Source: an uncultured Oscillospiraceae bacterium
Lineage (GTDB): Bacteria > Bacillota > Clostridia > Oscillospirales > Oscillospiraceae
NCBI GenBank assembly: GCA_934636305.1
Contig: CAKUAM010000018.1
Span: 1 to 28,739, forward strand
Direction of reading: 5' to 3'
DNA length: 28,739 bases
Every line of letters starts with the position of its first letter. Position 1 is the stretch's first letter. The translations under genes and the position numbers were made by a program. Positions 5,971-12,333 of this stretch are shown here, in pieces. Below the pieces are notes generated by a model. The model did no database searches. It was not told where the DNA came from and worked only from the letters and a program-made list of their open reading frames with translations.

Positions 5971-6292
5971 GCGTCAGTTGGTAAGGGCACACGCGCTTGC
6001 GGGCCGGGCTGAGCCGCCGTCTGCCGCGTTGTCGTCCTTGACATGCGCCAGTATGGCCTCGGCCCAAAGGAACGGGCCTCGGCAGACCTGACGGTATTAT
6101 GATGTCAGACCCCTGCGTTCTCTGCCCTGCAGGCAGCACCCCAGGCCGGCAAGTCCGCAGAGTTTTCACGGAGGATAAACGGTAGCTGGCGGGGCAAACG
6201 AAGCAGATGGGCTGGTGCCCATCCATGAGGATAACGACGCCAGGCGCCGTTTTGCCCCACGTAAAACCGTGTGTGCCCTTGTCAGCTGACGC
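5971..6292 (+). ncRNA. Large structured RNA candidate (about 320 nt) downstream of the csoR-type gene
   Basis: Immediately after the csoR stop, bases 5971-5995 pair with 6268-6292 without a gap: 21 Watson-Crick and 4 G-U pairs. All four non-canonical positions are G-U only if the plus strand is the RNA, which supports plus-strand transcription. Internal stems include 6019-6026 with 6080-6087 (8 bp), 6061-6065 with 6074-6078, 6088-6092 with 6104-6108, 6122-6126 with 6132-6136, 6206-6212 with 6217-6223 (7 bp, UGGU loop), and 6191-6200 with 6248-6258. An intrinsic terminator follows. I do not recognise RNase P, tmRNA, SRP RNA, 6S or a cobalamin riboswitch. It may be a separate ncRNA, a long structured 3-prime UTR of csoR, or a MITE-like element. 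Confidence 0.65.
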
Positions 6293-6307
6293 AAGTTTCC
6301 TTCCGGC

Positions 6308-6333
6308 CGCCGGCTTCCCGCCGGCGTTTTTTT
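6308..6333 (+). terminator. Intrinsic terminator after the csoR-type gene and structured element
   Basis: CGCCGGC (6308-6314) and GCCGGCG (6320-6326) form a 7-bp GC stem around a UUCCC loop, followed directly by seven T (6327-6333). It ends the csoR/structured-RNA transcription unit before the folT promoter. Confidence 0.85.
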
Positions 6334-6345
6334 ATCTCAACAGAA

Positions 6346-6365
6346 ATCAATAAAAAAATATTGAT
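6346..6365. promoter_or_regulatory. ATCAAT-N8-ATTGAT inverted repeat upstream of the folT promoter
   Basis: ATCAAT (6346-6351) and ATTGAT (6360-6365) flank an A/T core just upstream of the -35 box at 6372. The half-sites equal those at 5483-5500 in the csoR-type promoter but with a different spacer. It may be an operator or an UP-element-like A/T tract. Confidence 0.35.
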
Positions 6366-6371
6366 TTGCTC

Positions 6372-6400
6372 TTGCAATTTTCGGCAAAGCGCAATACAAT
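6372..6400 (+). promoter_or_regulatory. Promoter of the folT-ECF-folC operon
   Basis: TTGCAA (6372-6377), a 17-bp spacer and TACAAT (6395-6400). Transcription would start near 6407, about 75 nt before the THF riboswitch, which fits a riboswitch-controlled leader. Confidence 0.65.
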
Positions 6401-6480
6401 AAGCCTTGAAAGCGAGGGCCGAAAAGGGCAGGAAGATGTGAGCCTGTCAATTTAACGATTTACCATGCGTACCCGAATGT

Positions 6481-6577
6481 TGCATGAGTAGAAATGACGC
6501 GTCAAGTACCGGTTGGATGGGAGGTTGCCGCCGGGCGAAGGAGTGTATCCGCGATGTCATTTCGCATCCGCTATAGC
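6481..6577 (+). promoter_or_regulatory. Tetrahydrofolate (THF) riboswitch
   Basis: The segment matches the THF-I riboswitch layout. The conserved GAGTAGAAATGACGCG opens it (6486-6501). P2 is AAATGAC (6492-6498) with GTCATTT (6556-6562). CCGG (6509-6512) and CCGG (6531-6534) form P3. The loop GGATG (6515-6519) can form the family pseudoknot with CATCC (6565-6569), and CATCCGCT closes the 3-prime side. It precedes a folate-type ECF S-component, the classical target. Folate excess should lower expression of the folT-folC operon. Confidence 0.9.
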
Positions 6578-6664
6578 AAACTGAAATTGTACTGCAGTTT
6601 CTTTCTTGTTTGAAAGTCCATATCGTTCAAACCTCCTCCCATTTACTCAATAGGAGGCTTTTTT
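6578..6664 (+). promoter_or_regulatory. Expression platform: two possible hairpins, one covering the ribosome site of folT
   Basis: After the riboswitch, AAACTG (6578-6583) and CAGTTT (6595-6600) can form a hairpin followed by a pyrimidine-rich run. CCTCCT (6632-6637) is exactly complementary to AGGAGG (6652-6657), the ribosome site of the folT gene, and six T follow directly. Sequestering this site, or terminating at it, would switch off folT. Sequence alone does not decide between translational and transcriptional control. Confidence 0.55.
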
Positions 6665-7285
6665 ATGTCCAAAAACACATCTGCCGCCGCTGTGCAGGCC
6701 GCGCCGCGACGTGGCCTGCAGAATGTCCGCACACTTGTCTCGTGTGCGCTGCTGGCCGCCATTTCCGTCGTTCTTGCCCGATTTATCATTCCCATGCCGA
6801 ATGAGACGACCCGGTTTTCCATCGAGGCCGTGCCGATTTTCCTGGCCGGTATGCTCTTTGGCCCACTGCCCGGTGCACTGGTCGGCTTTGCAGCTGATTT
6901 TGTCGGCTGTCTGTTCTCCGGCTATGGCTACAATCCCATGTTCTGTGTGCCGCCGATTCTTTACGGACTCGCCGCCGGCCTGTTCCAGCCGCTTCTCGTG
7001 AAGAAAACATCCATCTGGACGATTGCACTGTCGTTCCTGCCGGCTATTACACTGGGCTCCATCCTCTGGCAGAGCTTCGCGCTTGCCTTTGTTTATGGCG
7101 GCGAAGCAAAGCTGGCGTTTTTCCTGACGAAGCTCGCCACGCGATCCGTGCAGTTCGGCGTCACGTTCGTGATTGACGTTATGGTGGTATGGCTGCTTTA
7201 TAAATCCAGAGTGTTCACCGCAGCCAAGCTCTGGCCGCCGGTCCGGCGCGAACAAAAGTCCGACACCGACCGCCCGGCCGACTGA
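6665..7285 (+). CDS. folT: ECF transporter S-component, probable folate-specific FolT
   Basis: A 206-residue membrane protein with about six hydrophobic helices, of the ECF substrate-binding (S-component) family. The N-terminal tail is soluble and basic. Helix 1 has ISVVLARFIIPMP, the loop has TRFSIEAVPIFLAGMLFGP, and a GALVGFAADFVGCLF motif is typical of the fold. The upstream THF riboswitch and downstream folC make folate or a reduced folate the likely substrate. The energising module (EcfA, EcfA' and EcfT) is not in the window and is presumably shared from elsewhere. The start ATG is 7 nt after AGGAGG. Assignment to folate rests mainly on the riboswitch. Confidence 0.85.
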   Translation: MSKNTSAAAVQAAPRRGLQNVRTLVSCALLAAISVVLARFIIPMPNETTRFSIEAVPIFLAGMLFGPLPGALVGFAADFVGCLFSGYGYNPMFCVPPILYGLAAGLFQPLLVKKTSIWTIALSFLPAITLGSILWQSFALAFVYGGEAKLAFFLTKLATRSVQFGVTFVIDVMVVWLLYKSRVFTAAKLWPPVRREQKSDTDRPAD

Positions 7286-7331
7286 GCCGGCACGTCTGAT
7301 TGTAGATTGATCTTAATCTGGAGGCTTTTTC

Positions 7332-7922
7332 ATGTCGAAACATACAAAATTCTCTACCAAGCGCGTTGTCATTGACGCGCTTCTCATTTCGCTTTTCTTT
7401 GTGCTCTCGCTGTTCTCTGTGGAGATTGGCGGTGTCAAGATCACATTTGTCTCCCTGCCAACCGTCGTGTGCGCTATGCTGTATGGCCCGGTCGACGCGT
7501 GCATCGTCGGGTTCCTTGGTGCATTGCTGGAGCAGATGATCAAATACGGCTTCACCGCCACCACGGTTCTGTGGCTCCTGCCGGCAGCAATCCGCGGCCT
7601 TGTCATCGGACTCGGCGTGGTGCTGTTTCGCAGGCAGATGTCGCTGGATGCCATCGCAGCAAGCAAAAAGCCGTTTGTCTATTACGCGGTTTGCCTGACA
7701 GCGGGACTTCTGACCTCCTGCGCGAATACGCTTGTTTATTATGTGGACTCCCTGCTGTTCCACTACTATTCCTACGCGCTGATTTTCGGTGTGTTCTGGG
7801 TTCGCCTTGCCAACGGCCTTCTCACCTCGTTCATTACCGCAACCATCGCGCTGCCGGTTGTGCTGGCGCTGCGCAAATTTCATCTGACAGGCACGGGGCA
7901 TAAGCCCGCCGCTGTATCCTGA
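7332..7922 (+). CDS. Second ECF transporter S-component, probably folate-related
   Basis: A 196-residue ECF S-component of about six helices, starting after GGAGG (7321-7325). It shares the family layout: an IDALLISLFFVLSLFSVEIGG-type first helix, a VSLPTVVCAMLYGPVDACIVG segment and a GFLGALLEQMIKYGF loop. It is not a close copy of the upstream FolT. It lies 46 bp after folT and 48 bp before folC with no terminator seen, so it falls under the same THF riboswitch. It could be a second folate or folate-precursor transporter (for example for 5-formyl-THF or p-aminobenzoyl-glutamate); the substrate is not evident from sequence. Confidence 0.8.
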   Translation: MSKHTKFSTKRVVIDALLISLFFVLSLFSVEIGGVKITFVSLPTVVCAMLYGPVDACIVGFLGALLEQMIKYGFTATTVLWLLPAAIRGLVIGLGVVLFRRQMSLDAIAASKKPFVYYAVCLTAGLLTSCANTLVYYVDSLLFHYYSYALIFGVFWVRLANGLLTSFITATIALPVVLALRKFHLTGTGHKPAAVS

Positions 7923-7970
7923 GTCGCTACATTTATTATAGATATATAGATAAAAAGGAAGTCCGAAATC

Positions 7971-9242
7971 ATGACGCTTGATGAAGCACTGTATTACATC
8001 CATTCCGTCTGCTGGAAGGGCAGCATCCCCGGTCTTACACGCATCAATGCCCTGCTTGACAAGATGGGCCACCCTGAGCGCAAGCTCAAGTTCATCCACG
8101 TGACCGGCACCAATGGCAAGGGCTCGACCTGTGCCATGCTGGCCAGCATATTCACCAAGGCCGGGTATAAAACCGGCCTGTATACCAGCCCCTATCTCAT
8201 CCGCTTCAACGAGCGTATTCAGATCGACGGCGTACAGATTTCTGACGAGGATATCTGTCAGATCACAGAGTATATCAAGCCCCTGGCCGATTCCATCTTT
8301 GAGCAGCCGACAGAGTTCGAGATGGTCACAGCGCTTGGCTTTGAATACTTCGCCCGCCAGGGCTGTGACCTTGTCGTGTGTGAGGTCGGCATGGGCGGTG
8401 AGTTTGACGCCACCAATGTGATCCTGCCGCCGGAGGCCGCCGTGATCTGCAACATCGGTCTCGATCACACCGAAGTCCTCGGCGATACGCTGGAGAAGAT
8501 TGCCGCCACAAAGTCCGGCATCATCAAGCCAGGCTGCGACGCGGTTATTTACCGGGAAAAGCCGTCGGTTGAGGCCGTGATCGAAGCTCGCTGCCAGGCC
8601 GTCGGCGCAGCGCTCCACAAGGCCGATTTTGCTGACATCCATCTCATCTCCCACGATCTTGACGGTCAGGTGTTCGACTGGGAACGCTTTGGACAGCTTC
8701 ACTTGCCGCTGCTTGGGGAGCATCAGCTGCACAATGCTGCCGTCGCCCTCACAACGGCGACCGTCATGCAGTCGCGCGGCTGGAGGCTGACCGATGAAGA
8801 TATCCGCGCAGGTCTGGCCAGTGTCCGCTGGCCGGGGCGGTTCGATGTGCGCCGCCGTGACCCGCTGTTCATCATCGACGGCGGCCACAACCCGCAGTGC
8901 ATTGAGGCGCTCGTCAAAAACATCCGCGATTATCTGCCGGGCCGGCCCCTTACCATTCTCACGGGTGTTCTGGCAGACAAGGATTATACTTGCATGTACC
9001 GCGATGTTGCGCCGTTTGCCAAGGAATTTATCACCATCACGCCTGCCAATCCGCGCGCCATGGACGCACAGACACTGGCCGGGTATCTTGGCCAGTTCGG
9101 CAAGCCTGTAACCGCCTGCCCCGTTGTGGCGGACGGCGTCCGGCTTGCGGTGGAGCACGCCGGACGGGACGGCGTTGTGCTGTGCTACGGCTCTCTTTAC
9201 ATGATCGGCGATATTGAGGCCGCTCTGGGCAGCCTGACATGA
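7971..9242 (+). CDS. folC: Folylpolyglutamate synthase / dihydrofolate synthase
   Basis: FolC adds glutamate to folates with ATP, trapping them in the cell; many bacterial members also make dihydrofolate from dihydropteroate. The 423-residue length is typical. The Mur-ligase P-loop is at residues 44-52 (VTGTNGKGS), with SPYLIRFNERIQIDG after it, VCEVGMGGEFDATNV as the metal-binding strand, CNIGLDHTEVLG, and FIIDGGHNPQ in the C-terminal domain. The ribosome site is AAGGAAG. It is third in the THF-riboswitch operon and would supply polyglutamyl-THF, the form preferred by MetF and by Wood-Ljungdahl enzymes. A 13-bp hairpin follows the stop. Confidence 0.95.
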   Translation: MTLDEALYYIHSVCWKGSIPGLTRINALLDKMGHPERKLKFIHVTGTNGKGSTCAMLASIFTKAGYKTGLYTSPYLIRFNERIQIDGVQISDEDICQITEYIKPLADSIFEQPTEFEMVTALGFEYFARQGCDLVVCEVGMGGEFDATNVILPPEAAVICNIGLDHTEVLGDTLEKIAATKSGIIKPGCDAVIYREKPSVEAVIEARCQAVGAALHKADFADIHLISHDLDGQVFDWERFGQLHLPLLGEHQLHNAAVALTTATVMQSRGWRLTDEDIRAGLASVRWPGRFDVRRRDPLFIIDGGHNPQCIEALVKNIRDYLPGRPLTILTGVLADKDYTCMYRDVAPFAKEFITITPANPRAMDAQTLAGYLGQFGKPVTACPVVADGVRLAVEHAGRDGVVLCYGSLYMIGDIEAALGSLT

Positions 9243-9248
9243 CAAACT

Positions 9249-9278
9249 ATGCGGAGGATCCAGCCGGATCCTCCGCAT
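9249..9278 (+). terminator. Hairpin after folC (probable terminator)
   Basis: ATGCGGAGGATCC and GGATCCTCCGCAT form a perfect 13-bp stem with an AGCC loop, 6 bp after the folC stop. The following tract is only weakly T-rich (GTTCTGTCT), so it may terminate inefficiently or protect the mRNA 3-prime end. Confidence 0.6.
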
Positions 9279-9328
9279 GTTCTGTCTCAGCGTGTCGAAA
9301 AAGTTTGAAAAACTGGTTGATTGAACGC

Positions 9329-9351
9329 GAAGGGGGCTCTTTGCCCCCTTC
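9329..9351. terminator. Second convergent hairpin between folC and the TetR-type gene
   Basis: GAAGGGGGC and GCCCCCTTC pair over 9 bp with a 5-nt loop, between the convergent folC and tetR-type genes. Neither side has a full U-run. It is a plausible bidirectional stop for both transcripts. Confidence 0.5.
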
Positions 9352-9413
9352 ACGCTTTCCCTGCTGCTCTGTCGTCCAACTCCTTTTCGTAGTTTTTTGA
9401 CAGCTTCCTATTT

Positions 9414-10001
9414 TCATGGCAAGTCGAACTCGCGCTCCAGCAGGGAGCGGACCTTTTCCATATTTTCCTCGTTATATTCCAGCTCGCCGTTGTCAAAAAA
9501 CAGCGCCGCAGAATAAATGATTGCGCGGACAATAAACGTCTTGCGCGTGCGCACATCCGGCGGCATGTGTACCTCCTCGCAATAGCGTGAGACGGCCTCA
9601 TAGGTTCGCCGGCTCAGCTGCCCGCGCAGGCAGCGGTATTCCTCGTCGCAATCCTGGAAGTTCTGCATAATGATGCGCCGGAACGCCGGATGGTCGGTCA
9701 GAAAGTGAATATAGTTGATGCTGATCTCCACAAGCAGCTCCCGATTCGAGCTGTTTTTGAACGTTTCCAGCACAACCGTCTGCTGCTGCTCGTACTGGCG
9801 GTTGATATAGCCGAAGATCTCTGCAATAAATTCATGCGTATCCTTGAAATGCTTATATGGCGCCGCACAGGATACGCCGCACTGCTTTGCCACGCGGCGT
9901 GTAGAAAAACCACGTGTTCCATATTGGTTGAGCTCGTCAATTCCGGCAAGAATCAGCTGGTCACGCGTGCTGCAGACGCGTTCGGAGGAACTATGTTCCA
10001 T
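9414..10001 (-). CDS. TetR-family regulator, probable repressor of the fatty acid operon
   Basis: A 195-residue TetR-type regulator. The N-terminal helix-turn-helix reads GTRGFSTRRVAKQCGVSCAA then PYKHFKDTHEFIAEIF, the standard TetR pattern. The C-terminal ligand domain (about 60-195) is family-variable, with one Cys-rich stretch (FQDCDEEYRCL). The start is placed at the ATG at 10001, 6 nt after AGGTG; a GTG at 10010 is the alternative. The gene is divergent from the acpP-fab operon. Three identical palindromes (10131-10206) lie on the operon side and are natural targets, so it probably senses an acyl-ACP or acyl-CoA and takes the place of FabT or FapR. Target and ligand are inferred. Confidence 0.88.
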   Translation of the reverse strand: MEHSSSERVCSTRDQLILAGIDELNQYGTRGFSTRRVAKQCGVSCAAPYKHFKDTHEFIAEIFGYINRQYEQQQTVVLETFKNSSNRELLVEISINYIHFLTDHPAFRRIIMQNFQDCDEEYRCLRGQLSRRTYEAVSRYCEEVHMPPDVRTRKTFIVRAIIYSAALFFDNGELEYNEENMEKVRSLLEREFDLP

Positions 10002-10085
10002 TTTATACACCTATTTCCTATGATTTTTCTGCATTTTCTGCAGTTTTCGCGGACGCAGAATCAAACAAACTGGCAGTTTCGCTGC

Positions 10086-10113
10086 TTGACTAATGGTAAA
10101 AACATGATATAAT
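10086..10113 (+). promoter_or_regulatory. Strong promoter of the fatty acid operon
   Basis: TTGACT (10086-10091), a 16-bp spacer and a perfect TATAAT (10108-10113). The expected start near 10120 places the three palindromic operators downstream of it, as roadblock sites in the leader. No other strong promoter was seen within the operon. Confidence 0.8.
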
Positions 10114-10130
10114 CAAGAATAGTTATTTGG

Positions 10131-10206
10131 GTTATCATTGATAACTGCGCGGGCATGTTATCATTGATAACTTGTCTCTTTCGCCCCTGCAGTTATCAAT
10201 GATAAC
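10131..10206. promoter_or_regulatory. Three copies of a 15-bp palindromic operator (GTTATCATTGATAAC)
   Basis: Perfect palindromes lie at 10131-10145, 10157-10171 and 10192-10206; the third differs only at the central base (CAATG). Centre-to-centre distances are 26 and 35 bp. All lie between the acpP promoter and its ribosome site. Their arrangement suggests cooperative binding by one regulator, most likely the divergent TetR-type protein. A degenerate half-like element (AGTTATTTGGG) lies at 10121-10131. Confidence 0.85.
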
Positions 10207-10246
10207 CCCAAATCAAAAAAAAATCAAGCGGAGGTATTCCATAATT

Positions 10247-10480
10247 ATGAAAGACAAGATTTTTGAAGCAATTGCAGAACTGATCGCAGAGCGCAATGAC
10301 TGCGACGCATCTGAGATCACCATGGACACCAATTTCCAGGAAATCGGCATTGACTCGCTCGACACCGTTGAGATGCTCATGAACCTTGAGGATAAGCTGG
10401 GCACCGAGATTGAGCTGTCGCAGAAGGTTGAGACCGTCGGCGATCTCGTCACCTACATTGAAAACAACATGGAAGCGTAA
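10247..10480 (+). CDS. acpP: Acyl carrier protein
   Basis: A 77-residue acyl carrier protein, the soluble carrier for growing acyl chains. The phosphopantetheine serine lies in the signature GIDSLDTVEMLMNLED, with acidic helix II following as expected for docking to Fab enzymes. The start is the ATG at 10247, 12 nt after GGAGG (10230-10234); upstream in-frame starts would run through the operators and are rejected. It is the first gene of the operon, so it is the first to be affected by the leader operators. Four bases separate it from fabK. Confidence 0.95.
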   Translation: MKDKIFEAIAELIAERNDCDASEITMDTNFQEIGIDSLDTVEMLMNLEDKLGTEIELSQKVETVGDLVTYIENNMEA

Positions 10481-10483
10481 GCC

Positions 10484-11428
10484 ATGATCCATACCAAGCT
10501 TTGTGATCTGCTGGGGATCGAATACCCGGTTTTTCAGGGCGGCATGGCCTGGATTGCTGACGGCAAGCTGGCCGCAGCCGTGTCCGAGGGCGGCGGTCTT
10601 GGTATTGTCGCTGCCGGCAACGCGCCTGCCGATTATGTGCGGGAGCAGGTCCGCATCGCCAAATCCCTGACCAGCAAGCCCTTTGGCGTCAATATCATGC
10701 TCATGAGCCCGTTTGCTGACGAGGTGGCGCAGGTTGCCGCCGAGGAAAAGGTTGCCGTCGTGACAACCGGCGCTGGCAACCCCACCAAGTATATGCAGCT
10801 CTGGAAGGACGCCGGCATCCACGTCATTCCCGTTGTCGCCTCCGTTGCCATGGCCAAGCTCATGACGCGCCTTGGCGCGTCCGCGCTCATTGCCGAGGGC
10901 GGCGAATCCGGCGGCCACGTGGGCGAGCTTACAACGATGGTGCTGGTGCCGCTGGTGTGCGACGCAACCGATCTGCCTGTTCTGGCAGCCGGCGGCATCG
11001 CTGACGGCCGCGGTGTGGCCGCATCCATGATGCTGGGCGCCTGCGGCGTACAGATGGGCACGCGCTTTTTAAGCGCGGAGGAATGCTCCATCTCCCCTGT
11101 CTATAAGGATAAGATTCTCAAGGCAAACGACCTGGCCACCATGGTCACCGGCAAACGGCTGGGCCACCCGGTCCGCAGCCTGCGCACGGCGTTCGCCCGC
11201 AATTATTCCAAGGCCGAGTACAGCGGCATCTCCGATGAGGAGCTTGAGCAGATGGGCGTGGGCGCTCTGCGTCTGGCCGTCAAAGAGGGCGATCTGGAGC
11301 ACGGCTGCTTCCTGTCCGGCCAGATTGCCGCCATGGTTCACAAGGTTCAGCCCGCCGCTGAAATTGTCCGCAGCGTCATGGAGGAGGCTGAGCCGCTTCT
11401 GAAGGGAGCCGCGGCATGGGTAAAATAG
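10484..11428 (+). CDS. fabK: Enoyl-ACP reductase II (FMN-dependent)
   Basis: FabK performs the last reduction of each elongation cycle, NAD(P)H-dependent reduction of trans-2-enoyl-ACP on FMN, in place of FabI. The 314-residue TIM barrel carries FQGGMAWIADGKLAAAVSEG at the N-terminus, the FMN-phosphate motif VLAAGGIADGRG, and EGGESGGHVG with His145 at the position of the catalytic His of pneumococcal FabK. Nitronate monooxygenases share the fold, but position between acpP and fabD decides for FabK. It overlaps fabD by 13 bp. FabK enzymes resist triclosan, so FabI is probably not needed; none is present here. Confidence 0.95.
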   Translation: MIHTKLCDLLGIEYPVFQGGMAWIADGKLAAAVSEGGGLGIVAAGNAPADYVREQVRIAKSLTSKPFGVNIMLMSPFADEVAQVAAEEKVAVVTTGAGNPTKYMQLWKDAGIHVIPVVASVAMAKLMTRLGASALIAEGGESGGHVGELTTMVLVPLVCDATDLPVLAAGGIADGRGVAASMMLGACGVQMGTRFLSAEECSISPVYKDKILKANDLATMVTGKRLGHPVRSLRTAFARNYSKAEYSGISDEELEQMGVGALRLAVKEGDLEHGCFLSGQIAAMVHKVQPAAEIVRSVMEEAEPLLKGAAAWVK

Positions 11429-12333
11429 CATTCGTATTCTCCGGCCAGGGTGCACAGTACCCCGGCATGGGCCGGGCGTTGTACGAGCGCTCCGAGGCGG
11501 CGCGCCGCGTGTTTGACGCGGCGGACGCGCTGCGCCCGGATACGTCCCGGCAGTGCTTCGAGGGCACCGCGGAGGAACTCTGCGAAACAAAAAACACACA
11601 GCCGTGCATGTTCACGGTGGAGCTGGCTGCCGCAGCCGCGCTGCAGGAGGCCGGCATTACCGCCGATATGGCCGCCGGCTTTTCGCTCGGTGAGCTGGCC
11701 GCGCTTACCTTCGCCGGTGCCATGGACTTTGAGACGGGCTTTCAGCTTGTCTGCCGCCGAGCCTGCCACATGCAGCGGGCCGCCGAGCAGCGCGAGACGG
11801 CCATGGCCGCTGTTCTGAAGCTGGATAACGACACGGTTCGTGCGCTCTGCGCCAGATTTTCCGAGGTCTACCCCGTCAACTTCAACTGCCCCGGTCAGGT
11901 AACGGTCTCCGGCCTTGCTGACCAGATTGCCGCGCTGTCCGCCGCCGTGAAGGAGGCAGGCGGGCGCGCTGTGCCGCTCAAGGTTCGCGGCGGATTCCAT
12001 TCGCCGTTTATGAACAGCGCAGCCGAGGCCTTTTCTGCCGATCTGGCACAGGCACAGCTGCAGGCGCCGCAGCTGCCAGTCTATGCAAACCTGACCGCGC
12101 AGCCGTATACGCAGGATGTCCGCGGCCTTCTGACGAAGCAGATCTGCTCGCCCGTTCTCTGGGAGGACAGCGTCCGCAGCATGATTGCCGCCGGCGCGGA
12201 TACCTTCATTGAGCTCGGCCCGGGCAGAACGCTCTGCGGCCTTATCACAAAGACGGACAAAGCCGTCCGCACCTACGCTGCCGAACAGGCGGCGGATCTT
12301 GAAAAAACGATCTCGGAGGTACATTCATGCTGA
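11416..12333 (+). CDS. fabD: Malonyl-CoA:ACP transacylase
   Basis: FabD moves malonyl from CoA to ACP. The 305-residue protein begins KIAFVFSGQGAQYPGMG, has the nucleophile motif GFSLGE with Ser90, and the catalytic His at residue 195 in GGFHSPFM. It ends with a conserved FIELGPGRTLCGLI loop. The nucleophile elbow is GFSLG rather than the more common GHSLG, which is seen in some members. It overlaps fabK (13 bp) and fabG (7 bp), so the three are translationally coupled. Confidence 0.95.
   Translation: MGKIAFVFSGQGAQYPGMGRALYERSEAARRVFDAADALRPDTSRQCFEGTAEELCETKNTQPCMFTVELAAAAALQEAGITADMAAGFSLGELAALTFAGAMDFETGFQLVCRRACHMQRAAEQRETAMAAVLKLDNDTVRALCARFSEVYPVNFNCPGQVTVSGLADQIAALSAAVKEAGGRAVPLKVRGGFHSPFMNSAAEAFSADLAQAQLQAPQLPVYANLTAQPYTQDVRGLLTKQICSPVLWEDSVRSMIAAGADTFIELGPGRTLCGLITKTDKAVRTYAAEQAADLEKTISEVHSC

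Noticed and set aside
5864..6226. A 120-residue minus-strand frame over the structured element.
   Set aside because: It overlaps stems of the element and the csoR end, has no ribosome site or family, and is Arg/Pro-rich as expected of a GC-rich shadow.
5971..6292. A cobalamin riboswitch, tmRNA, RNase P RNA or SRP RNA in the gene-free stretch after csoR.
   Set aside because: None of the conserved boxes that I know for these RNAs is present, and the terminal stem of 25 bp is unlike any of them.
7215..9353. A 712-residue minus-strand open frame opposite the second ECF gene and folC.
   Set aside because: It lies antisense to folC, with its intact P-loop and ligase motifs, and to a good membrane protein; the minus frame has no family features.
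10131..10206. CRISPR-like repeats upstream of acpP.
   Set aside because: Repeats are 15-bp palindromes with short unequal spacers (11 and 20 bp), sit at a promoter and number only three; they fit operators.
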